64,000 nucleotides of DNA, from positions 48,761 to 112,760 of the forward strand of contig CAZBZP010000009.1 of NCBI GenBank assembly GCA_964496435.1. The letters run 5' to 3'. The notes under the pieces are model-generated. The model was not told the DNA's origin, searched no databases, and was given only the letters and a program-made list of their open reading frames with translations. Positions 35,873 to 44,300 of this stretch are shown in pieces. The first letter of the stretch is position 1. Each line of letters opens with the position of its first letter. This stretch comes from Berkiella sp964496435. GTDB lineage: Bacteria > Pseudomonadota > Gammaproteobacteria > Berkiellales > Berkiellaceae. A program made the position numbers and the translations under genes.

Positions 35873-35976
35873 CTTCCTACTAGAGCCACCGCTTAATATA
35901 AAATTTGTTCGAGTATAAACGAGGCACCTCTGATATAATAGGCGCCAATACAACAGAAGAACTTTAGTAAACTAAC

Positions 35977-36780
35977 ATGCATCCGATAGTCAATATTGCC
36001 GTTACGGCAGCCAGAAACGCTGGCAAAATTATAATGCGCGCCCAAGATCAAATGGACACCATACAGGTCATTGAAAAAGGCCGTAATGACTATGCAAGCC
36101 AAGTCGACAGGGCTGCAGAAGAAATAATTATCGAAACCATTAAAAAAGCCCATCCTGCGCACACAATCTTAGCCGAAGAATCCGGCTTATTGCCCGGCAA
36201 CGGTTCTGGCTCAGATGTCACTTGGATTATCGATCCCTTAGATGGCACCACCAATTTCATACATGGCTTTCCACAGTTTTGTATCTCCATCGGTGTAAAA
36301 CAAGGCGATAAAATTTATCACGGCGTAGTCTATGATCCCGTGCGTGATGAACTTTTTTCTGCCAGTCGTGGCGAAGGCGCCCGCATGAACGGAAAACGCC
36401 TGCGTGTAAGCAATGTAGAAAAATTAAACAAAGCCCTTCTTGGCACCGGTTTTCCTTTTAGAGATTTCAGCTATCTTGATGATTACCTCACCTTTCTAAA
36501 AGAAATTATGCCACATTGCGCTGGTATCAGACGCGCTGGGGCTGCTGCATTAGATTTAGCTTATGTTGCAGCAGGACGCTTAGATGGCTTTTGGGAATTT
36601 GGCTTAAAGCCATGGGATGTTGCTGCAGGCGCCTTGTTTATCCAAGAAGCCGGCGGTTATATCACAACTATTGATGGCTCGCCTGATATTCTAAACGGCA
36701 CAAGTGTGCTAGCAGCACCACCAAAGGTTTATCAAGAATTAACTGAACTTTGTAAGAAGTTTTTTCCAAAGCTTAAATAA
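35977..36780 (+). CDS. suhB: Inositol-1-monophosphatase / Nus factor SuhB
   Basis: SuhB hydrolyses inositol-1-phosphate and in E. coli also works in rRNA transcription antitermination. The metal-binding motif DPLDGTTNFIHGFP and the second motif WEFGLKPWDVAAGALFIQEAGG are complete. The 267 residues equal the E. coli length. It diverges from trmJ, the conserved arrangement, and ends in a clear intrinsic terminator. Confidence 0.96.
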   Translation: MHPIVNIAVTAARNAGKIIMRAQDQMDTIQVIEKGRNDYASQVDRAAEEIIIETIKKAHPAHTILAEESGLLPGNGSGSDVTWIIDPLDGTTNFIHGFPQFCISIGVKQGDKIYHGVVYDPVRDELFSASRGEGARMNGKRLRVSNVEKLNKALLGTGFPFRDFSYLDDYLTFLKEIMPHCAGIRRAGAAALDLAYVAAGRLDGFWEFGLKPWDVAAGALFIQEAGGYITTIDGSPDILNGTSVLAAPPKVYQELTELCKKFFPKLK

Positions 36781-36806
36781 AGGTTACGCTAAGTAACCTT
36801 TTTTTT
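36781..36806 (+). terminator. Rho-independent terminator of suhB
   Basis: AGGTTAC and GTAACCT pair around a five-base loop and are followed by seven or more T residues, immediately after the suhB stop codon. Confidence 0.88.
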
Positions 36807-36807
36807 A

Positions 36808-37632
36808 TCAGGACTTTTTCAGGTGGTTTTCTTTAGCGGCATTAACAAAAGCTTGCCAGAGCTTTTTTTCTTCTGCAGATAATACAAACTCTGGATGCCA
36901 CATAATACCAACAAAAAATCTTTTATCTTTATCTTCAAAACTTTCAATCACCCCATCTGGCGCATGCGAAGTCACTGTCATGTTAGTGGCAACTTTATTG
37001 ATCCCTGCATTATGATTTGAGTTCACTTCAATGCGTTCTTTTTGCATTATCTGATAAAGTTTTGATGTAGGCTGAATTTCCACCGTATGCACAACTTTAT
37101 GTCTGGTTTCATTGCGGTGCTGTATGGGTGTGTTCAGTGATTTTTTAAGATTTTCATAAATAGTGCCACCCATAACGATATTCATTTGTTGCATACCAGC
37201 GCAAATGCCCAGTACGGGAACATCATTTTTATAGCTTTGCTTGATGAGTGTAAACTCTACATCTTCACGAGAATGCGCTTTTGGTTTGTAATCTTTAGCA
37301 ATGCCTGTTGAATAAGCTTCAGGTGGCGAAGCAAAATCGCCTCCTGTAAAAACAATGCCATCTAATACTTTTAAGTAGCCATCCAGCGCTTCAACATCAT
37401 GTCCTATAAAAACAGGGATGCCACCATTTTCCGCAATGACTTGGCTGTAGTTCTGGCGCATGGCATACCATGGATATTCTGAATAGCCGCCTTTGCCGCC
37501 ATCGTTGAGTAAAATGCCGATTAAAGGTTTGTCATGTTGATGCGTTTTTGCGTGTATGAGTGGGTTCAGTAGTAAGGATAAACTAACAACACAAACACTT
37601 AAAAACACAAACCACTTTACACGCACAAACAT
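36808..37632 (-). CDS. Exported class I glutamine-amidotransferase-like peptidase (C26 family)
   Basis: The 274-residue protein has a clear N-terminal signal peptide (residues 1 to about 28). A PuuD/gamma-glutamyl-hydrolase-like domain follows. The nucleophile elbow is GICAGMQQ (Cys144) and the His/Glu pair is in MWHPEF near residue 248. PuuD proteins are cytoplasmic and cleave gamma-glutamyl-GABA, so export suggests another gamma-glutamyl substrate, possibly peptides or glutathione-like compounds. It converges with suhB and is separated from secF by about 85 bases. Confidence 0.82.
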   Translation of the reverse strand: MFVRVKWFVFLSVCVVSLSLLLNPLIHAKTHQHDKPLIGILLNDGGKGGYSEYPWYAMRQNYSQVIAENGGIPVFIGHDVEALDGYLKVLDGIVFTGGDFASPPEAYSTGIAKDYKPKAHSREDVEFTLIKQSYKNDVPVLGICAGMQQMNIVMGGTIYENLKKSLNTPIQHRNETRHKVVHTVEIQPTSKLYQIMQKERIEVNSNHNAGINKVATNMTVTSHAPDGVIESFEDKDKRFFVGIMWHPEFVLSAEEKKLWQAFVNAAKENHLKKS

Positions 37633-37715
37633 ATTACAACCTCACTCATAAATAGTCCCAGCAGATGATTTTTCGGCTTTAGCATAAAGGGCCGCCGAAA
37701 AAGCATATGCGAAGA

Positions 37716-38645
37716 CTATGGCATATCGTCGACTACCTTTTTAGCGGCGGGCAGTAAGTCTTGTCTACTTAAACCCATTACCAAAGCAAGCGCACCTGCC
37801 ACAAAGATAGAAGAATAGGTACCAATCACGATACCGATGATTAAAGAAAGTGAGAATCCATGTAAGGATTCACCACCAAAGAAATAAAGTGCAACCACGA
37901 CCAATAAGGTTAAGCAAGATGTCATGATGGTTCGCGATAATGTTTGGTTAATCGACAAGTTCATGATTTCTTCTGTGTTGCCTTTGCGCACTTTACGGAA
38001 ATTTTCCCGTACGCGATCATAAACAACGATAGTGTCATTCAAAGAATAACCAATTACCGCTAAAACACCGGCCAGTGTTGCCAGATCAAACTCAAATTGG
38101 AAATAAGAGAAGATCCCTAAAATAATGATAGGATCATGCAGGAGGGCTACGGCGGCACTGACACCAAAGCGGTATTCAAATCGAACAGCGATATAAACCA
38201 TGGTCGCGAACAATGCCACAAGGACCGCAAGTGTTCCCTGCTCTGCTAATTTATCACCCACTTCAGAGCCAACAAACTCAACCCTTCTTAACTCGATATT
38301 GGGATCTTGTTGTGCCAAGAGTTCAACAACTTTTTGCCCTAACTGTTGTTCTGTGACACCTTGCTTATTAGCGAGTTTAACGATGACATCTCGCGTTGTT
38401 CCATATTGAGCTACTTTCACGCCAGTAAAATCGGCATTTTCGAGTTGATGACGAACATCTTCAACCGAAGTAGGGTTACTAAAGCGCAACTCGAGCTGCG
38501 TACCACCCGTAAAATCCAAACCGAAGTTAAGTCCGCGCGTAAACAGGAAAAATAAGGATAAAGCGCAAATGATGATGGAAAAAACAGCCGTTACGCGGCG
38601 CATACCCATAAAATCTATTTTAGTTTGATGATGAAATAGTTCCAT
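37716..38645 (-). CDS. secF: Protein translocase subunit SecF
   Basis: SecF with SecD uses the proton gradient to complete protein export through SecYEG. Six membrane helices and the periplasmic P1 domain are visible. The family motifs DFTGGTQLELRF (residues about 44-55) and VIGYSLNDTIVVYDRVREN are intact. Length (309) fits. It starts three bases after secD. Confidence 0.97.
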   Translation of the reverse strand: MELFHHQTKIDFMGMRRVTAVFSIIICALSLFFLFTRGLNFGLDFTGGTQLELRFSNPTSVEDVRHQLENADFTGVKVAQYGTTRDVIVKLANKQGVTEQQLGQKVVELLAQQDPNIELRRVEFVGSEVGDKLAEQGTLAVLVALFATMVYIAVRFEYRFGVSAAVALLHDPIIILGIFSYFQFEFDLATLAGVLAVIGYSLNDTIVVYDRVRENFRKVRKGNTEEIMNLSINQTLSRTIMTSCLTLLVVVALYFFGGESLHGFSLSLIIGIVIGTYSSIFVAGALALVMGLSRQDLLPAAKKVVDDMP

Positions 38646-38648
38646 GGC

Positions 38649-40511
38649 TTATATCCCCACTCGCAGATGTTTCACTTGTCGACCGCCATAAATTAAATTC
38701 ACGATAGCTCGAGTACCCGTTGTGGCCGTTAGCATTGAGGTTAAAATACCGATACACAATGTAACAGCAAAGCCTTTAACAGGGCCTGTACCAATACAGA
38801 ATAAAATGATGCCGACAATTAAGGTGGTGAGGTTAGCATCAATAATGGTGGATAAGGCATGTTCAAAACCGCCATGGATAGCGGCTTGCGCCGACATACC
38901 ATTGCGCAACTCTTCTCTTATACGCTCAAAGATTAAGACGTTCGCATCCACTGCCATACCTACGGTTAATACGATACCTGCCATACCAGGCAAGGTTAGC
39001 GTTGCACCGACTAAAGAAAGGATGGCAACCAGCAAGACAACGTTAATAAGCAATGCCAAATTAGCAATGATCCCAAACACACTGTAGTAAACCAGCATGG
39101 CGAGGACGACTAAACCTAAGCCAACTTCAATAGAGATAATCCCTAAATGAATGTTTTCCTGACCAAGGCTGGGTCCAACTGTGCGTTCTTCAACAATATT
39201 CATTGCTGCAGGCAACGCCCCTGCTCTTAACAGGAGAGCTAAATCTTGTGCTTCGGCGAAGGTTAAGCCGGTTATTTGAAAGGAACTACCCAACGCGCTG
39301 TTAATAGTAGCAATACTGATGAGGAGTTCATTTTTCTTGGTTTTTCTAACTGCCTGGCCCTCAACGATGTCTTGATCGTTTTTGGTTTCAATGTAGACAA
39401 CACCCAAAAGCTCGCCGATATTTTCCAGTGTACTTTTCTTAAATAAGGATAAGCCCGCACCACCAACACGCACTAAAACAGCCGGTCTGCCAGATTGATC
39501 ATCTGAGCCAACCATTGCGCCAGTAATGGATTCACCAGTAAGAATTTCACGTTTATACAATAGATAGGGGCGGCCATCTCTTGTGCTATACCATTTGGTG
39601 CCAGGAGGGGGTGTCGTGCCAGGCTGTGCTTTAGAACTCTCTTCTCTTGCATGAAGATGAAATTCCAAAGTAGCTGTTTTACCTAAAATCTCTTTAGCAC
39701 GTGCCGTATCTTGAATACCAGGAAGTTCAACGACAATATGGTTTACCCCTTGACGTTGGACGACGGCTTCAGCAACACCCAGCTCATTCACGCGATTTCG
39801 CAAGGTGGTCATTGTCTGTTCGAGAGTGTTATTTTTAATGTCCTGAATAACGGTAGGTTTTAAGTTCAAGATCAATTGAAACTTTGATTTATCGTCATTA
39901 CGGGTGATATCAAAATCTCTAGAGCGATTTCTAATTGCTTGCTCAGCTTTTTGCAAAGTTGCTTCATCATCAAAGCTAACACTGATACTCGAGTCTGTTG
40001 ATTTGGCAATTTGACGATAGCGAATTTTGTCATCGCGCAATGTATTGCGGATATCGCTAAATTCACTCTCAAGGCGTCTGTTGACGGCTGTATTGACATC
40101 AACTTCCATCAAAAAGTGTACGCCACCTCGTAAGTCCAAACCTAATTTCATGGGTTTAGCACCCAAAGCAGAAAGCCATTCAGGCGTCTTAGGCGCTAAA
40201 TTTAAAGCAACAATATAGTTTTCACCCAATTGCTGGCTGATGACTTCCTTGGCTTTGAGTTGCGCTTGTTGATCTGCAAAGCGGATTAACAATGCATTCT
40301 CTTCGGGATGAATCGTTTTATATTTGATATCAGCGCCATCTAAGGCTTTCTTGATATCCTCACTTGTCTTCGGTGTTAAGGTGTAACCAGAACTTGCGAG
40401 TACCTGTATGGCAGGATCTTCACCAAACACGTTCGGTAAGGCATAAATGATCCCTACCAAAAGGATGCAAACTAATAACACGTATTTCCAAGTGGGATAT
40501 TTATTAAGCAT
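38649..40511 (-). CDS. secD: Protein translocase subunit SecD
   Basis: The 620-residue SecD has one N-terminal helix, a large periplasmic domain and five more helices. Conserved stretches are GLDLRGGVHFLMEVD, RVNELGVAEAVVQRQG and MAVDANVLIFERIREE, the last carrying the functionally important Asp of TM4. It follows yajC by 23 bases. The tgt gene usually found upstream is absent. Confidence 0.98.
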   Translation of the reverse strand: MLNKYPTWKYVLLVCILLVGIIYALPNVFGEDPAIQVLASSGYTLTPKTSEDIKKALDGADIKYKTIHPEENALLIRFADQQAQLKAKEVISQQLGENYIVALNLAPKTPEWLSALGAKPMKLGLDLRGGVHFLMEVDVNTAVNRRLESEFSDIRNTLRDDKIRYRQIAKSTDSSISVSFDDEATLQKAEQAIRNRSRDFDITRNDDKSKFQLILNLKPTVIQDIKNNTLEQTMTTLRNRVNELGVAEAVVQRQGVNHIVVELPGIQDTARAKEILGKTATLEFHLHAREESSKAQPGTTPPPGTKWYSTRDGRPYLLYKREILTGESITGAMVGSDDQSGRPAVLVRVGGAGLSLFKKSTLENIGELLGVVYIETKNDQDIVEGQAVRKTKKNELLISIATINSALGSSFQITGLTFAEAQDLALLLRAGALPAAMNIVEERTVGPSLGQENIHLGIISIEVGLGLVVLAMLVYYSVFGIIANLALLINVVLLVAILSLVGATLTLPGMAGIVLTVGMAVDANVLIFERIREELRNGMSAQAAIHGGFEHALSTIIDANLTTLIVGIILFCIGTGPVKGFAVTLCIGILTSMLTATTGTRAIVNLIYGGRQVKHLRVGI

Positions 40512-40534
40512 GTTGCTTATCTCTTCCTTAAAGC

Positions 40535-40882
40535 TTAAATCGTTTTCATGGTTCCTTTAGGAATTGTCGCTGAGATGGATTGCTTTTGAACTTTGACTTC
40601 AATGCCCTCAGAAATGGATATGACGATGAATTGTTCGGTTACTCTGAGCACTTTACCAAGCAAGCCACCCGCTGTAATCACTTCATCATCTTTTGAAATA
40701 CTGGAAATTAATTGTTGATGCTCTTTGGCACGCTTTGTTTGCGGACGAATAGCAACGAAATAAAGAATAAACATGAATCCGGCAATCATGAATACGCTAC
40801 TCATCAAGCTTTGTTGACCGCCAGGGGCGTTTGCAAAAGCCGATGTAGAGAGAAGGGATAATGCTAGCAGACTAAATCTCAT
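40535..40882 (-). CDS. yajC: Sec translocase accessory subunit YajC
   Basis: YajC has one membrane helix (about residues 27-45, after an N-terminal hydrophobic stretch) followed by the RPQTKRAKEHQQLISSI motif and a small cytoplasmic domain. The 115 residues fit. It leads yajC-secD-secF. Confidence 0.95.
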   Translation of the reverse strand: MRFSLLALSLLSTSAFANAPGGQQSLMSSVFMIAGFMFILYFVAIRPQTKRAKEHQQLISSISKDDEVITAGGLLGKVLRVTEQFIVISISEGIEVKVQKQSISATIPKGTMKTI

Positions 40883-41040
40883 AATTACCTCAAAATAATT
40901 AAGTTCATTAACATTGTTATATAAATAGAATCACCATTGGTTTTGCAATCTACCCTGGTAAGCCCTTAAAGGCAAATTCTCTATGATAATACTGAAGAAA
41001 ATGGGATAAAATGTGTTTGTTAAATATATTAATTTGGTGC

Positions 41041-41156
41041 TTTCGGGACAGCCAATTTAATTCCCTTCATTGGATGTCCCAAATATGGGTTCATGCACCC
41101 ATTTGCTTTGAGGACATCCAATTGTGGAAGTAGCGCTTAAATTGGATGTCCCGAAA
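41041..41156. repeat. GGACATCCAAT-type element, copy 2 (116 bp, 20-bp terminal inverted repeats)
   Basis: The left end TTTCGGGACAGCCAATTTAA and the reverse complement of the right end (41137-41156) agree at 19 of 20 positions. Inside is a second inverted pair (TTGGATGTCC at 41070-41079, GGACATCCAA at 41112-41121) around a small ATGGGT/ACCCAT hairpin. There is no open frame and no clear target-site duplication. It looks like a miniature inverted-repeat element or a multi-hairpin RNA/DNA structure. Confidence 0.82.
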
Positions 41157-41162
41157 CAATTT

Positions 41163-41189
41163 TTGATTTTAGAAGTAACTTAGTATAAT
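41163..41189 (+). promoter_or_regulatory. Promoter of tRNA-Leu
   Basis: A perfect TATAAT lies at 41184-41189, 12 bases before the mature tRNA 5' end. A weak TTGATT -35 is at 41163-41168 with short spacing. The right end of the inverted-repeat element is directly upstream. Confidence 0.5.
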
Positions 41190-41201
41190 CTTCTTCGCTC
41201 T

Positions 41202-41288
41202 GCCGGAGTGGCGGAACTGGCAGACGCGCCAGACTCAAAATCTGGTGATGGTAACATCGTGTGAGTTCGATTCTCTCCTCCGGCACCA
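41202..41288 (+). tRNA. tRNA-Leu (anticodon CAA)
   Basis: The acceptor stem GCCGGAG pairs with CTCCGGC, followed by discriminator A and an encoded CCA at 41286-41288. The anticodon stem CCAGA/TCTGG closes the loop CTCAAAA, giving anticodon CAA (reads UUG). The long variable arm TGATGGTAACATCG and the T-loop GTTCGATTC confirm a class II leucine tRNA of 87 nt including CCA. Confidence 0.96.
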
Positions 41289-41360
41289 TACGCCTATACT
41301 TCGTTTCGGCGTGACTACGCTTTGACTACAAACCTCCTAAACCATAACGTCCTCTATAAA

Positions 41361-44300
41361 TCATTGCACCAACTTCTGCTTAGTTTGTGTACTTAAATTC
41401 TCAGGCGTTTCAATAGCCGACCAAGATGCAAAACTTTCCTTATCTTTATGAATTGCTCTGGAAATACTCTCATTGAATTGGTTGCGCCCAATATCAAATT
41501 TTTTACTTAGGGTTTTAACCATAGAACTTAAAGGTTCACTAATATCATCCGGTTTAAAACTTCTTAAACCTTTAGGATTTTGACTTAAGCGTTTTTCCCA
41601 TATATTAGCTAATTGATGGGCTTGCAGCGCTAAACAAAATGAAACAAAAAGTTTTTCCGCATCATTATTCGAAGGGCCGCTATAAAACATGCCATGCTTT
41701 ACTTTTTGCGCTTGTTCAACCAAAATTTGCTTAAATTCCGCAATAGGATGTGATTTAAGCAATTGATTAGGTTCAATTAATTCATCTGTTAATTGCCATT
41801 TATCGATTTTATCAAGCATTAATTGTGTAAAATTTTCATTTAAATCATGTTTTTTAATAAAATATTGAAATATGGCGTTATCAAAGTCATTGATGTATTG
41901 TGGAATAGCATTTTCAATGGCAACACTTCTAACATCAGCCATATTGACCCCGCGATAGCGATTCCATGCATCAATAAGATGTATGCATTCAACGCGCTGT
42001 TTTCCAGAACCAGATAGCGTCAATAAAGTATCAGCATAATCCAAACAATGTTCAACAAAAGGACCATTTAGTGCATTCATCATGACTTTACGCTGACGTT
42101 TGGCAACTTCGGCAAGCAGGCGATCTAAGGTTTTCTTTTGCAAATCATCCCCAAAAGAACGGATAAACAAGCCTTGTTTTAAAAGTGTTTTTTCTTGTTG
42201 CAATACCTCTTGAGAAGGAAGATAGGTAGATGCTTCTAATATATTTTTATTTGCCTCTTTTTTATTAAGAAAAACATTATCATATTTATCAATTAGCGTG
42301 AGCAAGGATTTCTTTGCTTCCTCTAAGCTCACTTTAACCAAATTCTGGACCTTTTCTCTTGCGCCCTTCTCTTCTTTGGTATTTGAAGTTGCTAACCAGC
42401 CTAACAACTTACCGTGCTTTTGCCAATCAGACCTATCGCTAAGTGTCACATTATCATTTTGTAAGATCATTCTTTCAATTCTAAGCTCAAGCGCTCTAAT
42501 CAATGACTTTTTTGTTAGCACGGAAATATCATGTATAAAAGCACTTTGGTATGAGCCCTTAAGTTCATTAAACAAACTACATTTTGTCAATGGAGCCCCT
42601 TCATCAAGGGTAGCAATAAGCTTCAATGCCACATTGTCTGCCATGAGAGCATAATCGCGTTGTTTGGCACGATAACGTTCTATAAGTTCGATATCATTTT
42701 GTTTGTCCTTTTCATCACTATTACTTTCCATTATACGTTGATAAGCACACAACCCCGCATGCAGCATATCGTTTTCACTTAAATAAGCTTTAACGATATC
42801 AATTCTTTTTGATATATATGCTTTAGCACTTTCACTAAGATAATTTTTAAATAAATAAGCAACATCTGCATTTAAATTAATAAGGTGGAGCGTTTTAAAA
42901 TTTAGCTTGTTAGCAAAATTAACCGCTCTAACTGCTGCGCGCTCTTCCTTTTCACTCATGTCTTGTATTGCTTTTTTTAATTCCTGAGTCAAACCACTCT
43001 CAAGAATAATGCGCTTAAGTGAGCTTCTTTCATTATCAATTTTTTTCATTATGATTGGCTGATCTATCACTTGCGCATCCAATACGTCTTTTGTGACAAT
43101 TAATTCGCGATATTTCTTTTGCAAGGCTACAACAACCATCGATAACATCTTCTTATCGTAATTGATAACTTCCTCTCTATCAGCGCTTTGATTTAAAGCA
43201 TTTAATTCCTCAAGACCATGGATTTCATCTACAAATAATTCACAAAATTTAACAGCGCCTTGATAGTCACCTTCATTTATCATATGCAGTATTTTGAGCA
43301 TCTTTTGATATATTTCAAATTTTTTACAATAAAATGGCCCCTTTCCATCTAGTGCAAACATGGGATCTTTTAAATAACGTCGAATCAAAGCCATTTGCTC
43401 ATCTGTTAGGGGGCTTTCAATTTTCTCTAAGAATCCAATGATCACTTCCTTAATGCGCCTTGCATTAGGTTTTCCATAGAATGTTTCTAAACTCACTTCT
43501 TCATTAGGAACATCTTTATTCTGATAATGGTACTTTGCTTCCATATATGAACGCTCTAACGCATTCTCATCTGCAAATTTCTTGGGATGAGCTAAATAAT
43601 CACAAAGCCATTGAATACGCATATCATATAAAAGATCTTTGCTTGCACTTGAAAGGAAAAACTCCAGAAAATATTGCGTATGCCCTTCCCATTGTTCATT
43701 TTGCAACAGTTGCTTCACTTGAAGCGCTAAGGTATCATCAAGCGCTTTTTTCATGTGTGGTAGCGTGAAAAGGGTATCTTCTAATTTACCATTTAATTTT
43801 CTTGAAACTTCACATAAATAAGTTTTTGTTTCATCGCTATTACTTTTCTTTAACAATCGCGTTATTCTTTGTAATCGATAATTTTCTTTATTTTCCAAAG
43901 AACCAAAAGTCTCAATCAAATTGTGAAATTCATCAGATTCACATTTTTTCCAATTTTCATTTTGTATGCATTCTTCTACAACCTTTGAAAGTGCTGCTGA
44001 TGTTATTTTATTAAAGTCATCGCTTGAACAATATTGATTAAAATTATCTTTATCTTGTAAAAGCTGCTTGTAATTGCCCAAATTTAAAAGAGTGCTAAAA
44101 TATTTGCCAAAATAGATTGCGTTTAATTTGGCGTTATTCATTGAAAGAACAATTTCAGCAAGCTCAAGGTTGTCCCCTTGATACTCGTTTTGTATCAGTG
44201 ATGCAAGAGAATCCATTATGATTGGATGTTGGGATAAATATCTTACAAATTCATAATCGGCATAGTCAATTCTCTCATTTTCTTGCTTATGTCCTTTCAT

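Larger units (their letters stand above)
40883..41201. other. Gene-free stretch with GGACATCCAAT element and tRNA promoter
   Basis: No coding potential is seen. It holds the yajC upstream region, the 116-bp inverted-repeat element described separately and the promoter of tRNA-Leu. Confidence 0.6.

Noticed and set aside
37669..37702. TTTTTCGGC / GCCGAAAAA hairpin after secF as a terminator
   Set aside because: The loop is 16 bases and no T-tract follows the stem on the minus strand; too weak to call.
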